From Oscillospiraceae bacterium (lineage in GTDB: Bacteria > Bacillota > Clostridia > Oscillospirales > Ruminococcaceae), in assembly GCA_017536625.1 (NCBI GenBank), contig JAFXGY010000032.1, forward strand, positions 28,997-92,996: a stretch of DNA of 64,000 nucleotides, in the 5' to 3' direction. The translations under genes and the position numbers were made by a program. Every line of letters starts with the position of its first letter. The stretch's first letter is position 1. Below, piece by piece: positions 7,058-15,525 of the stretch. The notes below the pieces were generated by a model. It had not been told where the DNA came from and ran no database searches. It was given only the letters and a program-made list of their open reading frames with translations.

Positions 7058-8806
7058 ATGAAAAAATCCATTGCAATAATCTTTTTTGTTCTGCTTGCAA
7101 TCATCTTCTGCGGATGTTCGCCGGAAGTTGATTTGAATCCAAAATCCGAGCCGCAAAAGGAAGAATTTATCTCCGAAAATCCTTCGGAAGAACCGGAAGA
7201 ATGGGAAATTGTTTCCGGTGAATTTTCGGAAGAACTTACCGAATGGATCTATTATTGCTTCCCAAAAGAAAGAGCTGAAGAAATAATTGAAAAACCGACA
7301 GAAAACCAAAGCGCCTCTTATCACAGAACCTTCGGCGGCGGAAAATATATTTTTACCGAAGCCCAGTTTTATCACGATAAAGGCGGCGACCCTGTTCATT
7401 TTTCCTATATTGAAAATAATGCCGGAGATATAAAAATCATTCCGGAACTTCTGCATTGGTATCTCGGCTTTGGGGTGCTTTCTGACGATACTCTCTATTT
7501 CCAGCATTCCGACGGGGTTGCTTTATATAAAGTAAAAGATTTTGAAATGGCAAAAACCGAATGGAAACCGGAAAAAGCGGATATCAGCCAGGTTTTTCAT
7601 ATTGGAACAAAAAAATCTCTGGCGGTTTTCTGGGCAAAGGGAGAGGGCGAAAATCTTTTTGTAACCCTTCTTGATGAAAACGCAAAGGAAATTTATACGG
7701 AAGATACGGGCATAAAAGCGGTTTACCTTAAGGGCGATATTGCGGAGCTTGGAATTATAAGCGAAAGTTATGCGGATTTCGGCGTGCTGCGCTTTCTTAA
7801 CCCCTTTGATGATTTCCATCCCTATGACCTTGAAGTGGATACCGGAAAAATCATCGACCTTGAAGGCGTTTTCGGTGCAAACGACCCGCCGACCCATAAA
7901 GAAGGTCCGCACCTTGTGATTTTTGAAGGCGAAGGCGGAAAATTCGGGCTCAAAGACGGTGAAAAAATAATTGTTGAAGCGATTTATGATTCCATGGAGC
8001 TTCGCCAGCCGAACCGATATTACGGCGAACCGCCCTTCACCCATTTTTATGAAGGCTATATCATTGACGGAACAAAGGAAAGCCTTGAGTTCATAGGCGA
8101 AAAGCAGATTCCGACCATCGTCACGGAAGAGCGAAAAATTTATACCCTTTTTGACCCTAACGGAAAGCAGATGAACGATATCCTTTTCGAAGATTACGAA
8201 GTTTCCGACGGCATGAACGGCTATGCCGATGAAACCGCTTATTATTATGAATATGACGGTGAAAAATTCATCTGCATCCATGAAGAAAAGCCTGATAAGG
8301 CTGAAACGGGATTTGGATATTACATCACCGCAAAGCCCTGGGGCCCTTCCGGAATTCTTTATTTCGGAATTTCCGACAAAAACGGAAACACAATTCTTGA
8401 ACCAATCTATTCAAAGCTCGAAATGCCATTTGCTGACAGGATCTGCCGCTTCAACGGTTCTTCCGCAAGGCAGGGCTGGGAAGAGAGCCAGTGCGAAATA
8501 ACCGATATCGAAGGCAACATCATCTGCGATAAGTTCAATACAGTAAGCTATACCGTTTTTGATGATGGTTCCTATATCGGCTGGGCCATTGCAGGAAATT
8601 CGTATATCAAAACTTTTGATGAAAACAAAAATCCCATGCCGCAGGGCTTCTGGTTCGTGGATAAAGACGGAAAAATCATCAGCGAACATTTCACCGAATT
8701 TGATTTCACCTCCGAAAAGCTTGGCAAAGATACTGAAATCGAAGTGACCCTTGCAGACGGCACACAGAAAACGATAAACACAAACGATTATATTTTGAAG
8801 GGGTGA
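7058..8806 (+). CDS. WG-repeat lipoprotein (582 aa)
   Basis: Secreted lipoprotein with Cys20 after a hydrophobic signal (FCGC). The body contains several degenerate WG-type repeats of the form G-D/K-G-K-I..-P-I-Y-D: GGKFGLKDGEKIIVEAIYDS, YFGISDKNGNTILEPIYSK, FVDKDGKIISEHFTEF and YTLFDPNGKQMND. WG repeats build beta-rich surface domains of poorly known function. The start is set by GGAGG 11 bases before the ATG. It is the first of three lipoprotein genes spaced 4 and 12 bases apart with one terminator at the end, so they form an operon. No enzymatic motif is visible. Confidence 0.75.
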   Translation: MKKSIAIIFFVLLAIIFCGCSPEVDLNPKSEPQKEEFISENPSEEPEEWEIVSGEFSEELTEWIYYCFPKERAEEIIEKPTENQSASYHRTFGGGKYIFTEAQFYHDKGGDPVHFSYIENNAGDIKIIPELLHWYLGFGVLSDDTLYFQHSDGVALYKVKDFEMAKTEWKPEKADISQVFHIGTKKSLAVFWAKGEGENLFVTLLDENAKEIYTEDTGIKAVYLKGDIAELGIISESYADFGVLRFLNPFDDFHPYDLEVDTGKIIDLEGVFGANDPPTHKEGPHLVIFEGEGGKFGLKDGEKIIVEAIYDSMELRQPNRYYGEPPFTHFYEGYIIDGTKESLEFIGEKQIPTIVTEERKIYTLFDPNGKQMNDILFEDYEVSDGMNGYADETAYYYEYDGEKFICIHEEKPDKAETGFGYYITAKPWGPSGILYFGISDKNGNTILEPIYSKLEMPFADRICRFNGSSARQGWEESQCEITDIEGNIICDKFNTVSYTVFDDGSYIGWAIAGNSYIKTFDENKNPMPQGFWFVDKDGKIISEHFTEFDFTSEKLGKDTEIEVTLADGTQKTINTNDYILKG

Positions 8807-8810
8807 AATT

Positions 8811-10061
8811 ATGAAAAAACTCGTGCTCATAAGCGTGCTCGCGGCGCTTATGCTGGTTTTCGGCGGGTGCTCAAACGAAGAACCGGTGCTCATCGAAAAC
8901 GAAAACAACCTTTCTTCTCTGGAAGTTGCCGATGAACCGGAAGAAACCCCGGAAGATTTTCCTTCCGAAAGCGAAGAACCCAAGCCTGAAGAACAGGAAA
9001 AACCCGAAGAAGAGCATGAATTAGCATCCATCGAAAATTTTGATTTTTCCCGCATATCCGGAAAATCCGTAAAGAGCGGCGAAATCTGCTTTGAAACGGA
9101 TAACATCCCTTTGGAATACGCATTTGATGAAACCGGTCATTTTTCCCGCTGGGAAAAAGACCTTTTTTCGCCGGAAATTGCCGAAATAAAAGCCGCTGAC
9201 GGGCACGATATCGCAAGGTTCGGCGAACTTTCCGCAAAGGATATCAAAGGCATCTTTGCGTTCCTCGATGGCTTTGAAGCGGGATTTTTCGACGAAAAAA
9301 GCGAACTTAATCCCCATACCGGCGGTGCCCTTTATTTTGGAGCATACGATAAAGACGGAAAAGAACTTTGGACCGCAACTTTTAACGGCGGCTGGCTGAT
9401 AATCCATCTTGCGGGCGATGCGGAAAGAATAATTTATGACGTCGATAATCAGAATGTTCCGTGGCCCTCCTTCGAATTCCTTGAACCGGAACCCATTGCG
9501 GAAAACACCGATTCCGATTTCAATAAGCTCCGTGATATCTATTATTCAGATCCCAAAAAAATCTCCTTCGATTTCGGAAGCTATACCGGTAATGTTGATA
9601 TCGGAATGTTCACGCCCATCTATCAGACGGTTTATGATTATTCGGACGGAGCGGGCTTTCAGATGTTCAAGGCGGATATAAAAAACGGCAGAACCTTTTT
9701 GGAACTTAGCGAACCCACCGAAAGATTTTATATTGCTTATTATGAAGAAAACGAAAAAAGCACCATGGAACTTTACCTCGAGGACGGAATTTATAAATTC
9801 GGTATGAAATTCACCGATGATAAATATGATCATTTCGCAATGCCGAAAAATGAGGATCTGGTTTCCATCGCAAGAAAGCTGGATCTTTCCAAAACCGAAT
9901 GCAGATACCTTCGCATAATCGGTTATGCGGACGGAATCTTTTTCGGCGACGGCGCAAACGAATATTTTTATGTCATAGGCACCGGCATAGATGCCATGGA
10001 TGATTTTTCCGCAGGGGAACTTGTTTCTGCCGAAAAACTTGCAGAAGCAATGTTCGGATAA
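8811..10061 (+). CDS. Lipoprotein of unknown function (416 aa)
   Basis: I do not recognise the family. Residues 1-19 are a signal peptide and the lipobox ends at Cys20 (FGGC). Residues ~25-70 are a Glu/Pro/Ser-rich spacer typical of a lipoprotein stalk. The rest is a mixed acidic domain, and residues ~168-205 (LYFGAYDKDGKELWTATF, then a hydrophobic strand) look like beta-structure. It starts 4 bases after the WG-repeat lipoprotein gene, with AAGGGGTG overlapping that stop codon as the ribosome site, so translational coupling is likely. The signal sequences of this and the next gene are similar (MKKL.LI), which suggests recent exchange or common ancestry of the 5' ends. Confidence 0.65.
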   Translation: MKKLVLISVLAALMLVFGGCSNEEPVLIENENNLSSLEVADEPEETPEDFPSESEEPKPEEQEKPEEEHELASIENFDFSRISGKSVKSGEICFETDNIPLEYAFDETGHFSRWEKDLFSPEIAEIKAADGHDIARFGELSAKDIKGIFAFLDGFEAGFFDEKSELNPHTGGALYFGAYDKDGKELWTATFNGGWLIIHLAGDAERIIYDVDNQNVPWPSFEFLEPEPIAENTDSDFNKLRDIYYSDPKKISFDFGSYTGNVDIGMFTPIYQTVYDYSDGAGFQMFKADIKNGRTFLELSEPTERFYIAYYEENEKSTMELYLEDGIYKFGMKFTDDKYDHFAMPKNEDLVSIARKLDLSKTECRYLRIIGYADGIFFGDGANEYFYVIGTGIDAMDDFSAGELVSAEKLAEAMFG

Positions 10062-10073
10062 AGAGGTGAAAAT

Positions 10074-10835
10074 ATGAAAAAACTTACGCTTATAGCCTTG
10101 CTCTCTTTTGCGCTTTTGCTTTTCTGTTCCTGTTCTAATGAACCACCCGAAGAAATCCTTCCGGAAGAAAATGAAAGTTCCGTTTTTTCCTCCGAAGAAG
10201 AAGCGGCAGAAACGGAAGAACCATCAAAGATTTTTCTTCCGCTTATAAATTTTTTTGAAACGGAAAAAGAATTCATTGATTCCGCCGAAGGAATCGAAAT
10301 TACCGGAAAAAGAAGCGATATTCCCTTTGCAGTTCCGGAAGGAATTGACGAAAACAACCATTCCGCCATAAAAATCGAAATCCCGCCGGAACTTGAAGAA
10401 GCGATAAAAGAGGATTACCCTTCTTTTGATAAAGAAAACTGGGAAACGATTCTTTCTTATCATACCTCGGTTTTTTCCGCCGGAATAATAAAGGCGGTTT
10501 ACGTCATCGAAGGAAAAATAAGCACAAACAAAGCCATAGTCTGTACCATTGAAAACGGAAAAATTATTCGCATCAATTATACCAATATGGATATGGAAAT
10601 TGATAAATCCTATGAAGCGGAACTTCTTCGGAAAGTGGAAAATTTTGAAAACACCACCACCCAGACCAAAAAGATTTTTGAGGATGGTGAAGAATTCCTA
10701 AGCGAGGAAGTACATTATAATTATTATTACAACATTGATAAGCTTGTTTATGTCTATCAGCTGTATTTTTATGTCGGAACCGGTTCCGAAAAGGTTGTGA
10801 ACAACGATTACGGCTGCGAATATATCATCGAATAA
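10074..10835 (+). CDS. Lipoprotein of unknown function (253 aa)
   Basis: Third gene of the lipoprotein operon. Signal peptide with lipobox Cys20 (FCSC), an acidic Ser/Glu spacer to ~residue 50, then a domain I cannot assign. Its second half (SYHTSVFSAGIIKAVYVIEGK to YYYNIDKLVYVYQLYFYVG) is rich in Tyr and beta-prone strands. AGAGGTG precedes the ATG. A terminator closes the operon 3 bases after the stop codon. Function could lie in envelope maintenance or in binding a ligand outside the cell; nothing in the sequence decides this. Confidence 0.65.
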   Translation: MKKLTLIALLSFALLLFCSCSNEPPEEILPEENESSVFSSEEEAAETEEPSKIFLPLINFFETEKEFIDSAEGIEITGKRSDIPFAVPEGIDENNHSAIKIEIPPELEEAIKEDYPSFDKENWETILSYHTSVFSAGIIKAVYVIEGKISTNKAIVCTIENGKIIRINYTNMDMEIDKSYEAELLRKVENFENTTTQTKKIFEDGEEFLSEEVHYNYYYNIDKLVYVYQLYFYVGTGSEKVVNNDYGCEYIIE

Positions 10836-10837
10836 GC

Positions 10838-10886
10838 AAAAACAACCTGCGGTTTATCGAAAAACAACGGCAGGTTGTTTTATTTT
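10838..10886 (+). terminator. Terminator of the three-lipoprotein operon
   Basis: AACAACCTGC ... GCAGGTTGTT with a 19-base loop, followed by TTATTTTTAT. Confidence 0.65.
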
Positions 10887-10987
10887 TATAATAATCAACC
10901 TTCAATCACTTCTTTTTCAGCTTTTTCTGTGATAAAATTCAGTCATGATCCGGAGAAAACAAAAGACAAAACGAAAGGAGTTTCAAT

Positions 10988-11491
10988 ATGGAAACCATCG
11001 GAAAAAGAATTGCAGAAAAAAGAAAATCAAAAAATATAAAACAGGACGAACTTGCGGAAAAACTTTGCGTTTCGCCCCAGGCCGTAAGTAAATGGGAAAA
11101 TGATATTTCCTGCCCGGATATTTCTCTTTTGCCGGAACTTGCCAAAATCCTTGGCATAACAGTTGATGAACTGCTTTCGGGAAAGCCGGAAAACACAGTT
11201 ACTTTTGTTCCCGAAAGTGAAAGAAAAAATATAGATGATATGATGTTTCGCATTGTTGTGGATTCCGCCGACGGCGATAAAGTGCGCGTGAACCTTCCCT
11301 GCGCGCTTGTAAAAATTGTTCTTGAATGCGGAACAGAGCTTCCGCAGATTTCAGGGAATGATTCCCTTAACAGCGCAGTAAAAAACATTGATTTCCATAA
11401 AATTTTTGAATTGGTCGAAAAAGGAGCCATGGGCAACCTTATTGAGGTAGAAAGCGCCGATGGCGATATAATCAGCATTTTTGTGGAGTGA
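10988..11491 (+). CDS. XRE-family transcriptional regulator with C-terminal sensor-like domain (167 aa)
   Basis: Residues 4-58 form an HTH_3/XRE helix-turn-helix (GKRIAEKRKSKNIKQDELAEKL, then VSPQAVSKWENDISCPDI), a sequence-specific DNA-binding domain. The C-terminal ~90 residues carry an RIVVDSADGDKVRVNLP strand pair and end LIEVESADGDIISIFVE. This motif recurs at the end of the next small gene, so the two proteins probably share a domain. AAAGGAG lies 8 bases upstream of the ATG. The next gene starts 4 bases after the stop and its GGAG overlaps this gene's last codons, so they are coupled. The target is unknown; autoregulation is the default expectation. Confidence 0.8.
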   Translation: METIGKRIAEKRKSKNIKQDELAEKLCVSPQAVSKWENDISCPDISLLPELAKILGITVDELLSGKPENTVTFVPESERKNIDDMMFRIVVDSADGDKVRVNLPCALVKIVLECGTELPQISGNDSLNSAVKNIDFHKIFELVEKGAMGNLIEVESADGDIISIFVE

Positions 11492-11495
11492 GCTT

Positions 11496-11759
11496 ATGAA
11501 AATCAAAGTTCTTGATACGGAAGAAAACAAGCGTTTTTCGCTTTGGATTCCGACCCACCTTATTTTCAACAGCTTTTTCGCTTCTCTCGTTCCCTTTCTT
11601 GCCGCAAAGGAACTTAAAAAATACCGGATAAAACTTAATGGAAAAACCTGTCGCAAATTTGTTAAGGCGCTTTATAAATCCAGAAGGCACTTCGGCGGCA
11701 AAATCGAACTTGTTGAAGTACATTCAAAAGAAGGCGACCATGTTAAAATCGTGCTTTAA
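11496..11759 (+). CDS. Small conserved protein coupled to the XRE regulator (87 aa)
   Basis: Unrecognised by name, but of a type often found beside regulators carrying a similar C-terminal domain. It opens MKIKVLDTEENKRFSLWIPT, has a short hydrophobic stretch (LIFNSFFASLVPFL), a basic middle, and ends LVEVHSKEGDHVKIVL, matching the end of the upstream regulator (LIEVESADGDIISIFVE). I set the start at 11496 because GGAG at 11485-11488 fits it; an upstream in-frame start would overlap the regulator. The TAA stop at 11757-11759 overlaps the first bases of a TIR-hairpin repeat, so the element provides or abuts the end of the gene. It may modulate the regulator; this is inference. Confidence 0.6.
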   Translation: MKIKVLDTEENKRFSLWIPTHLIFNSFFASLVPFLAAKELKKYRIKLNGKTCRKFVKALYKSRRHFGGKIELVEVHSKEGDHVKIVL

Positions 11760-11949
11760 ATTATTGTTTATCCCATTAAGCCCCCTTGTTAAAGGGGGCT
11801 GGTTTTTTTAACCGCTTGCGGTTAAAAAAGACTGGGGGATTCTTTCTTTAACTACAGATATCTTTATTATGAATCCCTCCACCATCGCCAAAAAAGGCGA
11901 TGGTCCCCCTCCCTTTGACAAGGGAGGTTATTTTGCTAAACAATAATTT
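11758..11949. repeat. TIR-hairpin intergenic repeat, copy 4 (class I core)
   Basis: 192 bp, nearly identical to the copy at 1708-1899 and in the same orientation, with differences mainly in the bases after the left end. It starts inside the stop codon of the preceding gene. No other terminator is seen for that operon, so the element's hairpins may end its transcription. Confidence 0.85.
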
Positions 11950-11952
11950 ATC

Positions 11953-11981
11953 TTTACACACCCAAAATTTTATGATAATAT
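11953..11981 (+). promoter_or_regulatory. Promoter of the GNAT/zinc-ribbon operon
   Basis: TTTACA (11953-11958), 17-bp spacer, TAATAT (11976-11981). The leader to 12095 contains a small stem (AAAGGCCAT-aaaaac-ATGGCTTT) without a strong T run; nothing else is seen in it. Confidence 0.45.
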
Positions 11982-12095
11982 CAAAACAAGAGCAGAACAG
12001 GATTTTATCCCGCGACCAAAAAAGTTAATACTGAATCTGAAAAGGCCATAAAAACATGGCTTTATTAAGTTTACTGTTTTTTAATGGAGAAAATC

Positions 12096-12701
12096 ATGGA
12101 AATAAAATATAAAAATATTGTTCTGCGCGATATGAAAGAAAGCGACATCGACGACGAAATTCGCTGGTATACGGTCGAAACGGACTGGACCCATTGGGAT
12201 GCTCCCTGGGAAATGGAGCAGGAGGTTCTGAATTTCGACCCGGAAAAACACCGTGAAAAAGAGCTGAAAAAACTTTCCGAACCCCTTGAAAAAGTAAGAT
12301 GGGGATTCGAAATCGATACTTCCGACGGGGTACACATAGGTTCCGTAAGTTCCTATATGATAAATGGGGATTTCGAATGGACTCCACTTTCGAAAGCAAA
12401 ACCCGGCGAAAAACTTTTCCGCACTGTCGGAATCGGCATCTGTGAATCCTCTTTCTGCGAAAAGGGTCTTGGAACAGAAGCTCTTGCCGCATTCATAAAA
12501 TATTTGCTCGATTGCGGGGAAAGCGAAATTTATTGCCAGACCTGGAGCGGAAATTTGCGTATGGTGCGATGCGCCGAAAAACTTGGTTTTTCGGTTTGCC
12601 GCAGAAAAGAAAATCTTCGGCACGTTCGCGGAAAAGATTATGACGGGCTGACTTTTCGGCTCGATTGCGAAAACTTCCGCAATTTTTTAAGCAAGGAGTG
12701 A
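12096..12701 (+). CDS. GNAT-family N-acetyltransferase (201 aa)
   Basis: RimJ/RimL-like acetyltransferase that would transfer an acetyl group from acetyl-CoA to an amine. The opening I.L.RDMKESDIDDEIRW is typical for the subgroup. The acetyl-CoA region is seen as VGIGICESSFCEKGLGTEAL, a variant of the R/Q-x-x-G-x-G/A loop, followed by N-x-R-M-V-R-C-A-E-K-L-G-F, the standard last motif. I use the second ATG at 12096 since GGAG at 12086-12089 overlaps the first. The substrate cannot be told. A zinc-ribbon gene follows after 4 bases. Confidence 0.8.
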   Translation: MEIKYKNIVLRDMKESDIDDEIRWYTVETDWTHWDAPWEMEQEVLNFDPEKHREKELKKLSEPLEKVRWGFEIDTSDGVHIGSVSSYMINGDFEWTPLSKAKPGEKLFRTVGIGICESSFCEKGLGTEALAAFIKYLLDCGESEIYCQTWSGNLRMVRCAEKLGFSVCRRKENLRHVRGKDYDGLTFRLDCENFRNFLSKE

Positions 12702-12705
12702 TATC

Positions 12706-12999
12706 ATGTATAAAAATGTGAAATGCCAAAGCTGCGGCGTATCCCTTGAATTTGTAAAACAGGAACATCTTCAGCTTGGCAAGGATTCATATTTCGGAAA
12801 GCTTGAACATTGGGCTTCCGGTGCTTTATTCTGTGATATCTATGTTTGTCCCGAATGCGGCGAAATACATTTTTTCAAAGCCGATGACGATACGAAAAAT
12901 CCGGAAGCCGAACTTCGCAAATGCGGTTTCTGCATTAAGAAATACGATAAAAACTATCCCCATTGCCCGCATTGCGGAAGAAAACCCGGTGAATTCTGA
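12706..12999 (+). CDS. Small double zinc-ribbon protein (97 aa)
   Basis: Contains CQSCG near the start, CPECG in the middle, CGFC, and CPHCG at the end, so four CxxC knuckles giving two likely zinc-binding sites. There is no membrane segment, so it should be cytoplasmic. The middle (GALFCDIYVCPECGEIHFF) is common in small Firmicute zinc-ribbon proteins of unknown role. GGAG lies 8 bases upstream of the ATG and the gene is co-transcribed with the GNAT. It shares a symmetrical terminator with the convergent ABC operon. Confidence 0.7.
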   Translation: MYKNVKCQSCGVSLEFVKQEHLQLGKDSYFGKLEHWASGALFCDIYVCPECGEIHFFKADDDTKNPEAELRKCGFCIKKYDKNYPHCPHCGRKPGEF

Positions 13000-13002
13000 T
13001 TC

Positions 13003-13039
13003 AAAAAAAGATGCCTGCCGAAACGGCAGGCATCTTTTT
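13003..13039. terminator. Bidirectional terminator between zinc-ribbon gene and ABC operon
   Basis: Perfect stem AAAAAGATGCCTGCCG-aaa-CGGCAGGCATCTTTTT serves both converging genes. Confidence 0.85.
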
Positions 13040-13040
13040 C

Positions 13041-13691
13041 TTATATAATTTTCTTTAAAAAATCGGAAAGCTCCGCTTCGCAGGAAAAATCGGATTTTTT
13101 TCTGTCCGCAAGAATTTCCAGCGGATTTTTTCCCGCAACAATGATTCTATCCGAAAGGAAAAAGGCTTCTGCGGGGCTGTGGGTAACCATCAGCACCGTT
13201 TTTCCGGAAAGCTCGGTTCTTATAAGCTCAATAATCTCCGCAGAGGTTTTTATATCAAGCCCCCGAAGCGGTTCATCAAGGAAGAATATCTCTCCGCCAA
13301 AGGCAAGAGATCTTGCTATGGCAAGTCTTCTTTGCATTCCGCCGGAAAGTTCATCAGGATATTTTTCCGCATCCGCTGCCAGGCCAACTTTTTCAAGATA
13401 CTCCATCGCAGCGTCCTTTTTTATGTTTACGGCCATCATATTTTCGATGGCCGTTGCCCATGGTAGCAGCCTGTCTTCCTGGAAAACAAAAGAGGCTTTT
13501 TTTGAGCACGGAAGGCTTATTTTTCCGCTCTGTGGTTTAAGGAACCTTGCCGCAAGTTCAAGAACGGTTGTTTTTCCAAAGCCGGAAGGTCCGAGAATTG
13601 CGGTTGTTTTGCCTTCCTCGATGCTGAAAGTAAAATTTTCGAGCACCGTTTTCTTATCGTACGAGAAGCAGACATTTTCAAAATCAAGCAT
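13041..13691 (-). CDS. ABC importer ATPase, NitT/TauT/SsuB type (216 aa)
   Basis: Powers an importer for a small anion or heterocycle. Walker A is GPSGFGKTT (residues 34-42), the Q-loop is FQEDRLLPW (70-78), the signature is LSGGM (115-119), Walker B is IFFLDEP (135-141) and the H-loop is VTHSPAEA. The Q-loop pattern with LLPW is characteristic of the nitrate/sulfonate/taurine/pyrimidine-precursor group. It overlaps the permease gene upstream by 8 bases and is the last gene of the regulator-receptor-permease-ATPase operon. At 216 residues it is somewhat short for the group. Confidence 0.88.
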   Translation of the reverse strand: MLDFENVCFSYDKKTVLENFTFSIEEGKTTAILGPSGFGKTTVLELAARFLKPQSGKISLPCSKKASFVFQEDRLLPWATAIENMMAVNIKKDAAMEYLEKVGLAADAEKYPDELSGGMQRRLAIARSLAFGGEIFFLDEPLRGLDIKTSAEIIELIRTELSGKTVLMVTHSPAEAFFLSDRIIVAGKNPLEILADRKKSDFSCEAELSDFLKKII

Positions 13692-14424
13692 TTTTTCTGC
13701 CTCCCCCCGAAGTAATTCCGATTATAAGCTTTTCGAGCACGATGCTGAGCACAACAACAGCCGCAGTCCAGGCAAAGGTATCCACCGTTTCAAAAGTTAT
13801 CTTCGATTCATGAAGCGCGGAACCTATGGAATCCCTATAAGGACAGATAACTTCCGCCGCAATGCCTGCCTTCCATGCCATTCCGACCGCACTGTTGAGG
13901 GCTGCGACGAAATAGGGCTTTACGGAAGGAAGTTTTATTCTCATGAAAACTTCCGCTCTGCTCAGCCCAAAGGCCTTCCCCATTTGGATAAGGTCCTTAT
14001 CGACGGAAAGTATGCCTTTTTCGGTATTTGCCCAGACAGTCGGCAAAACTATGAGCACGGCTGTGAATATCGGCACGTTTTCCACGCTGAGCCAGAGTAT
14101 TGCAAGTATGATAAATGAAGCAATCGGGGTTGCTTTTATGATATGTAATGCGGGTGCGAAGAGCATTTTGAGAAACCGCGAACCGGATGTGAGCACCGCG
14201 AGCACCGCTCCGAGCAGAGTTCCGATCAAAAGACCCGAAAGCACCCTTAAAAGCGAAGTTGCAATCGAAAGCCAGAAGCTTTTTTCGGTGCAGAATTCAA
14301 AAAGCCTTTCAAAAACTGCTAATGGCGACGGAACAAGAATGCTTTGCCCGACGGATAAATAAACAATTTGCCAGACGAGAAGCCAGAAAAGGGTGATTAC
14401 CAAAGTCAGACCTGCTTTTTTCAA
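13684..14424 (-). CDS. ABC importer permease, NitT/TauT/SsuC type (246 aa)
   Basis: Six predicted membrane segments, starting with LTLVITLFWLLVWQIVYLSV. The EAA loop that docks to the ATPase is seen as EKGILSVDKDLIQMGKAFGLSRAEVFMRIKLPSVKPYFVAAL (quoted in pieces: the core is MGKAFGLSRAEVF). It starts at TTG 14424, with GGAGG 11 bases upstream; an ATG nearby is in another frame. It would pair with the ATPase encoded next, which it overlaps. The ligand is unknown, but aromatic sulfonates, taurine, nitrate and thiamin-type pyrimidines are typical for the family. Confidence 0.87.
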   Translation of the reverse strand: MKKAGLTLVITLFWLLVWQIVYLSVGQSILVPSPLAVFERLFEFCTEKSFWLSIATSLLRVLSGLLIGTLLGAVLAVLTSGSRFLKMLFAPALHIIKATPIASFIILAILWLSVENVPIFTAVLIVLPTVWANTEKGILSVDKDLIQMGKAFGLSRAEVFMRIKLPSVKPYFVAALNSAVGMAWKAGIAAEVICPYRDSIGSALHESKITFETVDTFAWTAAVVVLSIVLEKLIIGITSGGGRKNA

Positions 14425-14464
14425 TTTTTCCGCCGCCTCCTTTCATCAAAATCCTAAAAACAAA

Positions 14465-15496
14465 TCAGTTATAAAAATCTTCCGCGGGCATTTTTCCGCC
14501 GATGGAAGCGGGGTTTGCTTCACTGAGCACGGCGAGGAAGTTTTCGAGCACGGATTTATATTCATCGCCGGTAAGCCAGACTATATTACAGCGGGGAATA
14601 GCATTTTCTGCAACCGCTGCGGCGGCAATGCCGTATTTTTCGATAAGAGCACCCGCAGATGCAGGTTCGGAATTGGTGAATTCGATGCTCATGCCGTAAT
14701 CTTTGACAAATTCGGCAACAGCTTCGGGGTTTTCGTCAAGGAATTCTTTGCGAACAGCGATTCCGCCCATGGTAAGAACTCCGCCGGTAAGGTTTTCCCA
14801 CTCATTTGCAAGGTTAAGGGCAACGCGCAAATCGGCATTTTTGCCCATTACGTTGGTAACAAAAGGCTCCGGAAGCATGACTATATCATATTCTCCGGTT
14901 ATCGCAAGGGTTGCGGCTTCGGTATGTTCGCTCGCCCAATAGATTTCTGCGGTTACACCGTTTTCTGCAAGAAGATGATTGAGCACAGCTTCCGCTGTGC
15001 TTCCCTTTCCGGAAGCGAGAATGGTCTTTCCTTCAAGGTCGGCGATGCTCGCAATACTCTCTCCGTTTTCAAGAATATAAAGAACGCCGAGAGTATTTAC
15101 GCCAAGGGTAACGATTTTTCCTTCGGTTTTGTTATAAAGTGCTGAAATTGCGTTGGTGGGGAGCGCGGCGATATCAAGATCGCCCTGGATAAGTCTTCCG
15201 GTAAGTTCATCCGCGGCGCCAGCAACGGTGAATTCATATGTATTGAGGGTTGCGCCCTGCTCGTTCTGTTCCATAAGCCATGCAGCGCCCATTCCGGTCG
15301 GACCTTTGAGCACTCCTACGCTTATTTCCGCACCTTCGAATGCAGGTTCTGCGGGTTCTTCCGGTAATTCTTCCGGTTCGGATTCGGAAACAGTGGGGTT
15401 TACATCTTCCGGTTCAGAAACAGGTTCTTCGTTTGAGCACGCAGCCATGCTCATTACCATAATAATTGCAAGGATAAGGGAAAACAGTTTTTTCAT
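14465..15496 (-). CDS. ABC importer substrate-binding lipoprotein, NMT1/SsuA type (343 aa)
   Basis: The signal peptide ends with Cys20 (SMAAC), followed by an acidic Glu/Pro stalk to ~residue 50. The binding fold follows, with VGVLKGPTGMGAAWLME at the first strand and DLEGKTILASGKGSTAE at the hinge region, typical of NMT1/THI5/SsuA-like periplasmic-binding folds. I place the start at 15496, where GGAGG is 7 bases upstream; longer readings would run into the regulator gene. The LKGPTGMGAAWL opening differs from classic SsuA and is more like receptors annotated only as ABC transporter substrate-binding protein. The ligand is not predictable from sequence alone. Confidence 0.82.
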   Translation of the reverse strand: MKKLFSLILAIIMVMSMAACSNEEPVSEPEDVNPTVSESEPEELPEEPAEPAFEGAEISVGVLKGPTGMGAAWLMEQNEQGATLNTYEFTVAGAADELTGRLIQGDLDIAALPTNAISALYNKTEGKIVTLGVNTLGVLYILENGESIASIADLEGKTILASGKGSTAEAVLNHLLAENGVTAEIYWASEHTEAATLAITGEYDIVMLPEPFVTNVMGKNADLRVALNLANEWENLTGGVLTMGGIAVRKEFLDENPEAVAEFVKDYGMSIEFTNSEPASAGALIEKYGIAAAAVAENAIPRCNIVWLTGDEYKSVLENFLAVLSEANPASIGGKMPAEDFYN

Positions 15497-15525
15497 AAGA
15501 TTTCCTCCATATAAAACCGCCTTTT

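Noticed and set aside
12039-12066. Stem-loop in the GNAT leader as an attenuator
   Set aside because: The stem is short, the T run is poor and there is no leader peptide or anti-stem.
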